From: Prorocentrum cordatum
Lineage: Eukaryota > Sar > Dinophyceae > Prorocentrales > Prorocentraceae
Direction: 5' to 3'
Length of the DNA: 64,000 bases
Assembly (NCBI GenBank): GCA_963575745.1
Contig: CAUYUJ010014200.1
Location: forward strand, 247,072 to 311,071
The notes beneath the pieces are model-generated. The model did not search any database. It was not told the DNA's origin and saw only the letters and a program-made list of their open reading frames with translations. Shown here one piece after another: positions 43,097-52,573 of this stretch (position 1 is the first letter of the stretch; every line of letters starts with the position of its first letter). A program made the translations under genes and the position numbers.

Positions 43097-44199
43097 TGTC
43101 GACGTTCAGGGGCCTCGCCCAGGCGGCGGATGTGTGCATAGGTTGGACCAGGTTGGGCCCCCCCCCATTCCCCTGGGGCTTGACTTCTCAATGTGCACGT
43201 CCACCGCCCGCCGTGGCCCCCGAAGATCGATCCCCCAGGATGTGGAGCCCTTGGATACAGTGGGGGCCCATGCCAAGAAGCACCCTGCTCGCCTCCAGGG
43301 TTCCCTGAGTTTCCTGCGTTTCGATGGTTTTGCGATTGAGAGCGCGGCGTTTCAACACCAACGTCCTGGGGTCTCAGGGTTGGGTTTATTGTGGAAGGTT
43401 TCTTGTGGACTGGCCCCCACTGGAGAAACTTTTGGATAAAGAGTCCAGGATCTGGAAGCTTGTGGGAGTCCAATCGTGGATTGGCGATGGATGTCACTGC
43501 CGCCCTCATCAGATGGGAATCCCCCACGGCCTGAAGCCTCCTGGGCACATTCCTCAACCACTGCCCCCACCGTATGATTCGGTAGCAACTCGTGGGATCT
43601 TTTCGTGTCCTCGCAACTCCGTGTCCAGAGTGCCCTAGCGCGCGCCAGCGGCTGGCAGTCAATGCGCAAGCGCCGATGTAGCGTCGATGTGGCGCCGATT
43701 TGCGCCGATCCGCACGAGCCAGCAAGATTGCACGGAAGGCTCCCATGAGCTGCCGCCGGAGTATGGCGACGCAGCCCCCCGCGTCGTGCGAATGCCAGGG
43801 GCGGCGAAGGCTGCTTGCGCCCGCGCCAGCCCCCCACGAGGGCACGCTCGCGCGCGCGTGCTCCTCTTCCCCACGTCCTCCCTCGTCCGTCGGAGGACGA
43901 CACCCCACATAGACATGCCCCTTCGGAAGACTGCGCCGATCTCCCTCGGATCGGCGATGGGCCCCCCCTCTCTGGCGCGTGGAGCGCGCCGGGGGCGGCG
44001 CCGGAGGCGCCGCCAGGGGGCCCCAGCGCCGACGCATGAGACCCGCGCGGACCTCCGGAAGCGCATGCCGATGCCAGCCGCTGTCCCTCGAGTTCACGTC
44101 GTCCCACCCTGCCGCGGTCGCCGGGGCACGGCCGGGATCGACTACAGAATTGGTTCACCCCAAAATGTATTTAATCGCTTCGCTCATTCCGCCTGCCCT
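43097..44199. other. Mixed sequence, no gene confirmed
   Basis: Frames of 180-270 codons are open on both strands in the GC-rich 43690-44150 part. Their reading depends on composition and no motif is visible. Confidence 0.35.
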
Positions 44200-44365
44200 C
44201 GAGCGCTCTATGGGGCCTCTTTGAAGCCTCTTGGGGGCCTCTTTGGGGCCTCCTAGGGGCCTCTTGGGGGCCTCTTGGGGGTCTCTTGGGGCTCCTCGGC
44301 GGCGTCTTCGGCTCCCCTGGGGCCTCCTGGGGGGCTCTTGGAGGCCCCTTGGGGCAGGAGGGGGG
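44200..44365 (+). repeat. GGGGCCTCTTG minisatellite
   Basis: About ten copies of an 11-13 bp unit GGGGGCCTCTTG with T/C variation. Confidence 0.8.
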
Positions 44366-44804
44366 GTAGTCGATTGCAGCCCCTCTCGGAGGTCACAATC
44401 CTCGTGAGGGGTGGCAAAAAATAGCCTCCCCCCTGGGGATCGCCCGGGGGTCAGCCGGGGATCGGCCGGGGTACTTTTCGTCCGGGGGCCCCCAGGGGCC
44501 GCCCCGCGCGCGCGAACTAGAAATATTGTTAGTAGCTATCGGAGATCTTAGCACGCCTCTGGCCCGTTGGGCCGGCGGATTGTCTCGGCGAATGTGCGAG
44601 AAATGCGTTGGATGCTCGTGGATCATCACGCATATTTGCTGCTGCTCGGCGCCCCCCCGGGCCGCCTCTGGCAGCCCGCTCTCTGCCGTGCACCTCGGGG
44701 CCCGAAGTCGACGCCGCGCGCGCCGCGGGCAGGTCATCGCCGGCGGGCCTGGCGCCGGCGGCGATGGCTCCTTCGCCGCTGGCGCGGCCCCCCCCCTGCC
44801 GCCT
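44366..44804. other. GC-rich stretch, coding undecided
   Basis: A + frame (GPEVDAARAAGRSSPAGLAP) and a minus frame (ASGEGAIAAGARPAGDDLPA) both look codon-like at 44690-44795. I cannot choose between them. Confidence 0.2.
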
Positions 44805-44975
44805 CCTCCTCCTCCTCCTCCTACTCCTCCTCCTCCTCCTCCTCCTCCTTCCCCTCCCCCTCCTCCTCCTCCTCCTCCTCCTCCTCCTCCTCGTGCTCCT
44901 CCTCCTCCTCCTCTCCTCCTCCTCCTCCTCCTCCTTCCTTCCCCTCCCCCTCCTCCTCCTCCCCCCCCCGCATCT
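44805..44975 (-). repeat. (TCC)n array
   Basis: CCT/CTC triplets and C-runs on the + strand ending at the acceptor-like CTGCTGCAG. Confidence 0.9.
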
Positions 44976-44988
44976 CTGCTGCAGATCG

Positions 44989-45064
44989 AGAGGTCTTTGC
45001 AGGCCGTGCGGCTGTCGCATGCATGTCAGCCTCCGGGGCCCACTGTCGGGCCCCCAGGGCCAGG
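44989..45064 (+). CDS. Candidate 76-bp exon with canonical splice borders
   Basis: Preceded by a long pyrimidine tract and CTGCTGCAG (ending 44988), and followed by GGCCAG|GTGAGA, a textbook GT donor. The frame is uncertain; one frame reads IERSLQAVRLSHACQPPGPT. The exon is too short to assign a function. The call rests on the splice signals alone. Confidence 0.3.
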
Positions 45065-45159
45065 TGAGAGACGGACCCAGGGCGAAATTCTGGCCTCGGG
45101 GAAGGAGGCGGGGACCCTTCCGAGGGGGGGGGAGAGAGAGGAAGACATGGGCCGAGGGG

Positions 45160-45412
45160 AGAGGAGGAGGAGGAGGAGGAGGAGGAGGAGGAGGAGGAGG
45201 AGGAGGAGGAGGAGGAGGAGGAGGAGGAGGAGGAGGAGGAGGAGGAGAGGAGGAGGAGGAGGAGGAGGAGGAGGAGGAGGAGAGGAGGAGGAGGAGGAGG
45301 AGGCAGAGGAGGAGAAGGAGGAGGAGGAGGAGGAGGCAGAGGAGGAGGAGGAGCAGGAGAAGGAGCAGGTGGAGGAGCAGGTGGAGGAGGAGGAGGAGGA
45401 GGAGGAGGGTAT
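45160..45412 (+). repeat. (GGA)n array
   Basis: About 250 bp of GGA with GCA/AGA interruptions toward the right. It forms an inverted pair with the (TCC)n at 44805-44975. Confidence 0.9.
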
Positions 45413-45712
45413 TTTGAGCGCACGGACTGCATCGGGGCATGGCCCCCCGCCCCCTCGGCGACAGCAGCGCCGACCAGTCGGCCGGCGTTTTCTTCAGGAA
45501 AAGCAGCCTCCTCTGCGCATGGGGCCGCGGAGTGTCGGGCCCGACGGAAGGGGGGGATTGGGAAAGGGGGGGGGTACGACATCTGCTGCATGCAGCTGGT
45601 TTCAACCCCGCGGAGGGGTCCATTCCTGGATACATGCATGGCCGCCCCCTGGCGCCGGGAGGCGCCGGGAAAATCAGCTACGTGAGCTGATTCAGTATGG
45701 GCCCCGGAAACG

Positions 45713-46315
45713 GCAGGGCCGTTTTTTCACCGTTTCCAGAAAAATGTCCCTTGAAAATGGAAGCGGCAAAAAAACGGCGGCCGGAAACGGCAAAAAAACA
45801 CGGCTCCAGGATTTGAACCGGAGCCGGAACCGGTCACAAAACGGCGACGGAACTGGTAACAAAAACGGCGTCGGAACCGGCAACAAAAACGGCAAAACGG
45901 AACTGGTAACAAAAAATTGCCTTGTCGTATCCAGGGCCCACTAAGTCTCAGACCCCCTTTTGCTATCTCCCCCTTTCGCCCGACCCGAGACTGACAAGAT
46001 CAGATCGGCGGACGTATGGGTCCCACGCCTGCGCCCTGCTGGCGTCTGGCGCGGCCTGCACCAGAGCTCACATGGCGCGGCCCTTAGCGGGCCCGGGCAA
46101 CATCAGGGCCGTTTTTGTTCGGGTTCCCTTTTGCCGTTTTTTGTTGCCGGTTCCGACGCCGTTTTTGTTACCGGTTCCGTCGCCGTTTTTTGACCGGTTC
46201 CGGCTCCGGCTCCAATCCTGGAGTCGTTTTTTGTTGCCGTTTCCGGTCGCCGTTTTTTTGCCGTTTCCATTTTCAAGGGACATTTTTGTTTGAAACGGCG
46301 AAACAACGGCCCTGC
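45713..46315. repeat. Long inverted repeat (arms about 233 bp, spacer 136 bp)
   Basis: Left arm 45713-45946 and right arm 46083-46315 are reverse complements with scattered mismatches. Within each arm, AACGGCAAAAA and GGAACCGGTAACAAAAACGG words repeat. Both arms contain TGTCCCTTGAAAATGGAA (or its inverse). The outermost shared bases are GCAGGGCCGTT and the innermost GGGCCCACTAAG (variant GGGCCCGCTAAG). No coding. It could be a fold-back transposon or a hairpin-RNA locus. Confidence 0.85.
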
Positions 46316-46549
46316 ACCAGGCGTGCACCAGGCAGGTGCCAGGGCTCCTCGGCGTGCACAGTGGCAGGTGCCGGTGCGGGCGCGGGCGCGCGAGGCGGGA
46401 GACAGCCTGCAGCCTCTGGCGTGCCCCCGACGGCGGAGGTGGCTCGAAGGCTGGAGCGGGCGAGGCGGCGGCGAGAAGCCGGAAGCCCAGCTGGCGGTGT
46501 GCTCTGCGAGCGCCCTCCTGCCGCTCTGTGGGCCAGTAGCTCGGGGAGA

Positions 46550-46905
46550 GCAAGCGTCGCCGATGCCGCGGCTCCCCGGACCTCTCCCGGGGCGCGTTCT
46601 GACCAGGACTTCGGAGCGAATCTCGGGGGCCCCCAAACGGTGTGGTGACCACACCGTGCAGTGAGTCGGTGGGGATCCGGGGTCACCGCACGGCTGTGGG
46701 ACTCGAGTCCTTCTCCGAGGATTGTCTCGGGCGACAGGGGCCTCCAGGGTCCCAAAACCGTGCGGTGACGGACCGTGCGGTGAAGCCTTGGGGGATTTCG
46801 AGGCCACCGCACGGTCAGTCACAGCACCGTTTCGGGACTCCCAAGAATCCGGCGGTCGCGACGAGAGCCGCCCAGGAGGCCAAACAAGGGGAAAACAAGA
46901 GAAGG
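46550..46905 (-). repeat. Dispersed repeat R1, copy interrupted by MITE-D
   Basis: Read in reverse, TTTGGCCTCCTGGGCGGCTC leads to CCGCCGGATTC, is broken by the 222-bp element, and resumes GATTCGCTCCGAAGTCCTGG then TCAGAACGCGCCCC. The uninterrupted forms are at 11893 and 12250. Confidence 0.8.
46623..46844. mobile_element. MITE-D copy 1, GAATC target duplication
   Basis: 222 bp. Left end TCGGGGGCCCCCAAACGGTG; right end is the inverse of TTGGGAGTCCCGAAACGGTG. GAATC flanks it at 46618-46622 and 46845-46849, and the pre-insertion sequence survives in the R1 copies at 11893 and 12250. The interior holds several direct and inverted copies of ACCGTGCGGTGA, so the whole element folds. Non-coding. 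Confidence 0.9.
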
Positions 46906-47175
46906 GTAGAGGTATGGATAGCTTCGAGCTCATGGGCTCCTGCTCTGCTCATGGGCTGCTCAGCGCTCCTGAGCTGCTCGACCCGCCCGCGCGCCTGAGC
47001 TGCTCGACCCGGCCCGCGCGCCCACCAGGCCTGCGGACAGAGCGTGTTTCGCGAGCGCGGGGCGACTGGCGTGAGCGGAGGCCCGGCTTCCGGACACGTG
47101 GTCCCCGCCGGCTCCCCCGGAGAGAGTCGAGGAATTGCAGGACGTGCGATAGTCGCGGTGGGTCTTCCGACCAAT

Positions 47176-47176
<1 letters not shown>
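46906..47176. other. GC-rich sequence with CTGCTCGACCCGC words, no gene
   Basis: GAGCTGCTCGACCC is present twice (46970 and 46999). No motif-bearing frame. Confidence 0.4.
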
Positions 47177-47250
<74 letters not shown>

Positions 47251-47310
47251 CTGATGATGATGATGATGATGATGATGAGGAGGAGGAGGAGGAGGAGGAG
47301 GAGGAGGAGG
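47177..47310 (+). repeat. (GAT)n then (GGA)n microsatellite
   Basis: About thirty GAT triplets with one AACCT interruption, then ten GGA. Same arrangement, inverted in order, as 360-484. Confidence 0.9.
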
Positions 47311-48346
47311 TTTTAGGACCAGGTCCAAAACACGAGACCCTTAGAGGTTAGCCCAATGTGCGCTTACGCCGCCTATCTCTACCGACACTATGCAGCCTGT
47401 GCCGTGCCTCACTGCACTGTCTGCGTCATGTGGAAGGGCTTCGGTGGGCGGACACGCGTTGGCGCTAACACGCGTTCTGAGGATGATCGAGAGAGCCCCG
47501 CTTGCGCGTTGGGGCATGCAGGGGCTTCGAGGGTTGGCGTGGAACTGCACATCGCTGGCAAGGTTTGTCGGTCAGACTGCTTACCTGTCTGGCTCTCTCG
47601 TCCTCACACCTCCAGCCTCCTCGCTAGTGGGTGCTGGAGAGAGGCGTGGGCCAATGACAGAAGCGACAGAGGGTTGGCGTGGAACTGCACATGAGTGGAC
47701 TTGAAAGTCGGGGATGGGGGCATGCGAGCAGTCCTGGAATCCGTGTGCCTCCCTCCTGCCCAGGGTTCACGAGGCACATTTATCCCGAAATGGATTTTCG
47801 CGTCGAACTTACGACACAACGAACGACGCGCAATGTTGGTAGATATGCGGATGATGCGTCGTGTTTTCGTAGATCCGACGAGCAAATCAACTCCGCTGAA
47901 CATGAATGCTGTAGTCGATCCCCTGCTCGAGGGATGACGGTCCGACGCTCTCCTCAGAGATCCGATGCCTTGCTTTTTGTTCCGTGAAGGGCCCCCACAC
48001 GTCCCGGCCCTTGCCCCGGGGCCAGCTCCTCTGCCGGAGTCGCCTTCCGACGGCCCAGCGAGGCCCGGGGGCCCCCAGAGGCCGGAAACGGGGACAGACC
48101 AAGTTTCCGATACGATGGAGGATTTGGTTTGTCCACCTTCTTTGGATACTCGTTGGGGGGACCTTTCTGGGGCCTGCCTGACGGATCTGCTCGACTCCAG
48201 CCCGGCCCCAGTTCGACTCCAGTTCGTCTCAAGCTCCACTCAAGTTTTCGACCCAGGTTCGGCGGCTCGAATCGCTGGACGTTCGACGCAGCTTCGACGC
48301 AGGAGTGGAGCGAGTGTCTCCCGGAAGGTCCCCAGAAGGAGCATCC
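47311..48346. other. Mixed sequence, no gene
   Basis: GAGGGTTGGCGTGGAACTGC then ACAT occurs twice (47528 and 47671), about 143 bp apart. Otherwise unique, with no family recognised. Confidence 0.4.
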
Positions 48347-48351
48347 AACCC

Positions 48352-48572
48352 TCGGAGGACCCCAAACGGTGTGGTGACCACACCGTGCGGTGAGTCAGTG
48401 GGGATTCAGGGTCACCGCACGGTTTTGGGACTCGAGTTTCTGTCCGAGGATGTCTCGGGCGACAGGGGCCTCCAGGGTCCCAAGACCGTGCGGTGACGGA
48501 CCGTGCGGTGAGGTCCCTTGGGATTCCGAGGTCACCGCACGGTCTGTCACCGCACCGTTTCGGGACTCCAAA
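48352..48572. mobile_element. MITE-D copy 2, AACCC target duplication
   Basis: 221 bp, about 90% identical to copy 1. Ends TCGGAGGACCCCAAACGGTG and inverse of TTTGGAGTCCCGAAACGGTG. AACCC flanks it at 48347-48351 and 48573-48577. Confidence 0.9.
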
Positions 48573-48950
48573 AACCCGCATGTTTACGTTGGCCCTCTCC
48601 TCCGGGCCAGCTTCATGCCCGTGCCGCCGACTCGACGGCCCTCTGGGCACGACGAGGGCCCCCCTGGAGGCCAGAAGCGGGGCCAAAAAGTCCACCGAGC
48701 CCAAGCGATCCAACACGAAGGAGTTACGTTGCAGCTTCGGGGGGCCTCGCCTGTCCCCCCAAGCTGGTGCCTCTTCTTGTGCCCGACGCGGGCTCGATGC
48801 GGGCCCGACGCGGATTCGGCGTGGATCCGGCGCGGAGTCGTCACGGGTTCGACATGGATCCGCTGAGTCCGACCTGGAGTCGACACGGACTCCGACGCGG
48901 CAGGGGTTGCGACGGGACAGACGAGGTCCCCGAGGATGCAGCACACGATC
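48573..48950. other. GC-rich sequence with GACGCGG/TCGAC repeats, no gene
   Basis: 48785-48905 holds imperfect GGGCTCGATGCGGGCCCGAC-type repeats of 12-15 bp. Open frames are unremarkable. Confidence 0.4.
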
Positions 48951-49000
48951 TCTCTCTCTCTCTCTCTCTCCTCTCTCTCTCCCTCTCTCTCTCTCTCTTT

Positions 49001-49216
49001 CAACCCACCCCTAAGAGTTCAGTGATTCCCGAGTCCCCCTTTTTCCCTTTCCCCAACTGTCCGTGCCGTCGTCGCTCATGCTCGAGCCTGTTCGGAGTAG
49101 CCTGGGTGCCCAAGCGGCGCTCACAGCATCCAGGCTGGCCGCCACTCTTTCGGAGTGCTCTGCAGTGGGCTCGCGAAACCTCATACATAGTGGGTATCGG
49201 AAACAGTAACTCTCTC
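49001..49216 (+). repeat. Pseudo-LTR, 5' copy
   Basis: CAACCCACCCCTAAGAGTTC to GGAAACAGTAACTCTCTC. It differs from the 3' copy only at 49011 (C/T) and 49166 (T/C), with no indels. Homology ends where the 5' copy enters ACAACTTGG and the 3' copy enters (CT)n. Confidence 0.9.
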
Positions 49217-49244
49217 ACAACTTGGTCTAGCACGGCCCCCACGG

Positions 49245-49697
49245 GTGGCGACGGGTGATCAAGGTTCAGGCACCAACACCCTACGGGGCGCTGGCGATAC
49301 CTTCATATACTATTCTTCCAGTGGATTGACGACGACAGACACTTCTTCCAGTGGATTGACGGCGACAGACACTTCAACGAGACGGACGACTCCGACGATG
49401 GCACTAAGACCACACAGTGGACCAGCATTTGTCGAGGACCTACTTACCATTGGTGAGGTGCGTATTCTTATTGTACGATATATTGGGACAAGGCCAGGTT
49501 GGGTCATTCAGTTTCAGTTATCTTGTGTGAGCCTCCACGACTACTTCTATTCATGGAGCCAGATGTTGCAGACGAGCTACCACAGGGCCATCGCCGAGGA
49601 ACAAGCGAGAGACTACCAGGCGGGGACGGACGCGGCCACAGAGCTCAGCAGCAGCTCGACCTCTTCGTCCGCCAGTCTCTGGTCGTCGGCCTCCTAG
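49245..49697 (+). CDS. Retroelement N-terminal segment, other frame (possible)
   Basis: Opens 29 bp after the 5' pseudo-LTR with no ATG at its first codon (GTG). It includes a 27-bp internal duplication (CTTCCAGTGGATTGACG twice, near 49314 and 49345). The peptide stretch VSLHDYFYSWSQMLQTSYHR then AIAEEQARDYQ looks real, while the last part is Ser-only. The main endonuclease-RT frame overlaps from 49499. The simplest reading is that the true ORF starts here and switches frame near 49630-49650 (a loss of 1 or gain of 2 nt), but the evidence is only peptide appearance. Confidence 0.35.
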   Translation: MATGDQGSGTNTLRGAGDTFIYYSSSGLTTTDTSSSGLTATDTSTRRTTPTMALRPHSGPAFVEDLLTIGEVRILIVRYIGTRPGWVIQFQLSCVSLHDYFYSWSQMLQTSYHRAIAEEQARDYQAGTDAATELSSSSTSSSASLWSSAS

Positions 49698-52573
49698 AGG
49701 CCGAGGAGGCAGTCGAGCGGCCAATGGTCCGATGGCCCCTCGCGGTGGAACGTTATAAGGACCACAATTTTGTGCATACGTTTCTTGAGTCCATCCTCGC
49801 CAAGAGTGCGAGGATACCACAGGATGAGGCAGCAAGTTCCCCCAGATTGTGGATGTGGCAGCAAAGATATCATCGGCATGCCATCGCAAGAATCTCCAGT
49901 ATTTTGGCAACTTTGGTCGAGTATGTCGCAGGCCGTCCTGCAGCGCATTTTCGGCCGTTCCGTGGCGTGTACCTATGGAGCACAATAGGGACGGCCCTTT
50001 TCATGATTGGCATTCTTCGGCTCAGGCGTGCATTGAGCCAACGGCGTATTCCACGTTGGGCGAGGAAGCTAGAAGGCCTCCTGGCCCCTGACTACAGGAT
50101 AGCTCTCCAGAGCTGGGACGATCCTCTCATCTTATCCCTCCTACAGTGCTTTCTTGGACCGCCTACTGGGCCGACCACGGCCGTCGTCTACGCTATGGGC
50201 AGTCACTCCGGCCTTTACGTGGGGAAGGCCATGCTTCGCACAGGACCTCTCCCAGGCCTCCTAGGACGGGTTGCAGAGCATATCCGCGCGGTTCTCCACC
50301 CTCGGCATGGTCCAGGCAGGCGGCCAAGATACCGACTACTACGGAAGAGTGTTGGATCATTATATTTCCTGCCGATCCTGTTGGTTCGGTCTGAGCGTGC
50401 CAGCTTCTACTATGAGACCCTCGCGATTAGAAGGCACAACCCTTCATGCAACCAAGCAGATGCGTTAGAATCAGAAGCGGTGAGCCGCCGACGAGCCCAG
50501 GGCGATCTACATGCGATGCAACGTACACGGAGGAACCAGCGTAGAAGACCGCCTTCGTGGAGACGAGGGCCCAGGTCATGGACGACTGCGCCTGCATGGA
50601 CATCTACGATGCCTGACTCAGACGGACACACTGTGCCAACTACCGTCAGCGGGACATCATTCGAGACAAGGTATCCAGGTGCCCTATCAGAAGCGGCGCC
50701 CTTTGCAACGCTGTACCGCCTCCAGCAAGCCGAGGAGCATATCCTCACAGGCCAACAAGGCCCACTGTCGTTGTTCGACGACAAACGTGTGGGCCTGCTC
50801 TTAGCATTCCTAGCTGCTAAATGGCAAGAGCTTCCCCTGATGCAGTACATGACCAGGAATGAGATCGGCTTCCACCTGTACCGCGCAGCCTCCATGGCCG
50901 ACCTTTTCCTGAGATCGTTTCATAGGCAACGGACAGCATCTCACCACCTGGATCTACACCTTCGGCGCCTACGATTACCCTGTGCGAGACGTCCAGCTCT
51001 ACGACTACCCGCTGAATTTCAAGATAAACATTATCGACAGTGGGTAGCTTCGGCAGTTCAACAGATGGGAAAGTCAATGAGGTATGCGCCGACAAGGGAA
51101 ATATATGCTCGGCCACCACGGGCAGTCTTCCAGAAGCAACGGTGTTGGAAAGATCACGTGTCAGCCAGCAGGTTTTGCGCGACCTTTGAGACAGATGCAT
51201 TACCACATATGCCAGATGGATCGCCGTCGGCACCGTGGAGGCTGGGCCGGCTTGCGGGACCTTGGAGGCTCCCAGTGTGGCCAAAGCCGAGGCGTGCCAT
51301 CCGTGAGGCATCGGCTGCTCTTCACCAATGGGCTCAGAGAGCACGACTACCGCCCCAAGTCCTTCGACGCGGGCTTCGACACCTTCGTCAGTGGATCTCC
51401 CGACGGTGGATAACCCCACCAGCACCACCCGACGTATGGGATCAGATGGAGACCACTATGCAGCAGGCCATCGCCGACAACGACGAGTGCGTCATCATCT
51501 CAGATGACAAGGAATGTGACAAGGTCTGGGCCTGTGACGGATGTGACATGATCAGGTACCTCCACCAGCTGGCCATGGCGGACCCAGACTGGAAATTGCG
51601 ATTGGATATCTCTCCCCGAGACGCTGCAGTATGGATGTGGGGCCGAGCAGTAGCGGCTCTGCCCCCGTGGTTGCTCACGCGACGCTACATGCCGCCATCG
51701 ACGGCTACGACTCGCCCACCGTACGTTTTCCCGACAGTAAAAGGAAAATGCTTCACCCCTTCGGGCCAGAAGATTTGCCAGAAGCCGCTCCACAGTTGCA
51801 TGAGAAGGGTCATAAATTGTTCAGAGGCACCAGGCTCCAGAGGCTTCCAGATAATAGGTAGGGCCGTCCGAGATCTCCTACATCGTTCGGGTTTGAGTTG
51901 TGAAGTTTTCAACCTCAACCACGCAGCTGACGAGGTCAGATCACTTAGGAAGCCCCTCCCTCCAGAGATCTCTTCGTCATGCGCGTGCTGTGGATCTGCC
52001 ATGAGAAATCTAACGATTGTTGTTGTAGATGCGGACCAGGCCTTTGAGCAGTGCGACTCTGGTACGATTGCTCAAGCTTGGACAGAAGTCGCAGGCAAGA
52101 TTGTTGACACCCTTGGAGTTGCGTCAACGTTGGTTAGCCAATCCCGCACACCTCGAACACGTCCCTGGACAGGGTCAACCCCGCCAGGATGGTTTAAGAT
52201 TTCGGTAACAGATATTCATCGGGCGTTGATTGCCTTCTCCTGGATTTCCCTTGTGTCGTTGGGAGGTATTATGTACGAAATGCGAGGACTCCCGATAGGT
52301 GGCGTACTTTCTGGTGTTGCCCTATCGGTACTCATGTGTTGGTATGAATGCAAGGCTCGTATTGATTTACCTCGGCTGGGCTCTGCTGGGTTTCGTCTTC
52401 CCCCTGGGCTCCATGAACTACCAGTAGGACAACGTAGATATGTAGACGACATCCTGGGAATGAGTACTCACTATTGCCGACAGTGTACGCGTAACTACCT
52501 ATGCCAGGTCTACCATCAGGCTCAGCCCCGCATCGCCCCTAGATGGCCCCGAGGAGGCCTGCATCTGGGTTGA
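49553..52573 (+). CDS. GIY-YIG endonuclease-reverse transcriptase polyprotein (main frame)
   Basis: First ATG in this frame is at 49553 (the frame is open from 49499). Residues about 210-305: GIY-YIG nuclease, with VVYAMGSHSGLYVGKAML (Y...YVG core), then R and EHI, then a YYETLAIRRHNPSCNQ tail holding the Glu and Asn expected of the fold. It nicks target DNA. Residues about 640-670: DDKECDKVWACDGCD, a DK-containing, Cys-rich patch before the fingers. Residues about 720 on: RT, with FPTVKGK and CMRRVINC (motifs 1-2), VVVDADQAFEQ (motif A, about 822), GLPIGGVLSG (motif B, about 911) and RRYVDDILG (motif C, about 962). All catalytic Asp are present. A Cys-rich CACC sits before motif A in a 40-residue insertion. 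The frame then ends early; the rest of the RT continues in another frame (next entry). Confidence 0.8.
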   Translation: MEPDVADELPQGHRRGTSERLPGGDGRGHRAQQQLDLFVRQSLVVGLLEAEEAVERPMVRWPLAVERYKDHNFVHTFLESILAKSARIPQDEAASSPRLWMWQQRYHRHAIARISSILATLVEYVAGRPAAHFRPFRGVYLWSTIGTALFMIGILRLRRALSQRRIPRWARKLEGLLAPDYRIALQSWDDPLILSLLQCFLGPPTGPTTAVVYAMGSHSGLYVGKAMLRTGPLPGLLGRVAEHIRAVLHPRHGPGRRPRYRLLRKSVGSLYFLPILLVRSERASFYYETLAIRRHNPSCNQADALESEAVSRRRAQGDLHAMQRTRRNQRRRPPSWRRGPRSWTTAPAWTSTMPDSDGHTVPTTVSGTSFETRYPGALSEAAPFATLYRLQQAEEHILTGQQGPLSLFDDKRVGLLLAFLAAKWQELPLMQYMTRNEIGFHLYRAASMADLFLRSFHRQRTASHHLDLHLRRLRLPCARRPALRLPAEFQDKHYRQWVASAVQQMGKSMRYAPTREIYARPPRAVFQKQRCWKDHVSASRFCATFETDALPHMPDGSPSAPWRLGRLAGPWRLPVWPKPRRAIREASAALHQWAQRARLPPQVLRRGLRHLRQWISRRWITPPAPPDVWDQMETTMQQAIADNDECVIISDDKECDKVWACDGCDMIRYLHQLAMADPDWKLRLDISPRDAAVWMWGRAVAALPPWLLTRRYMPPSTATTRPPYVFPTVKGKCFTPSGQKICQKPLHSCMRRVINCSEAPGSRGFQIIGRAVRDLLHRSGLSCEVFNLNHAADEVRSLRKPLPPEISSSCACCGSAMRNLTIVVVDADQAFEQCDSGTIAQAWTEVAGKIVDTLGVASTLVSQSRTPRTRPWTGSTPPGWFKISVTDIHRALIAFSWISLVSLGGIMYEMRGLPIGGVLSGVALSVLMCWYECKARIDLPRLGSAGFRLPPGLHELPVGQRRYVDDILGMSTHYCRQCTRNYLCQVYHQAQPRIAPRWPRGGLHLG

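Noticed and set aside
45800-45832. tRNA T-arm-like word GGTTCAAATCC on the minus strand
   Set aside because: It is part of a small hairpin within the long inverted repeat; no D-arm, anticodon arm or acceptor stem can be drawn.
49001-49216. Hammerhead ribozyme in the pseudo-LTR
   Set aside because: GAAAC occurs, but I could not assemble a CTGANGA core and stems; permuted Penelope-like elements are reported to lack canonical hammerheads.
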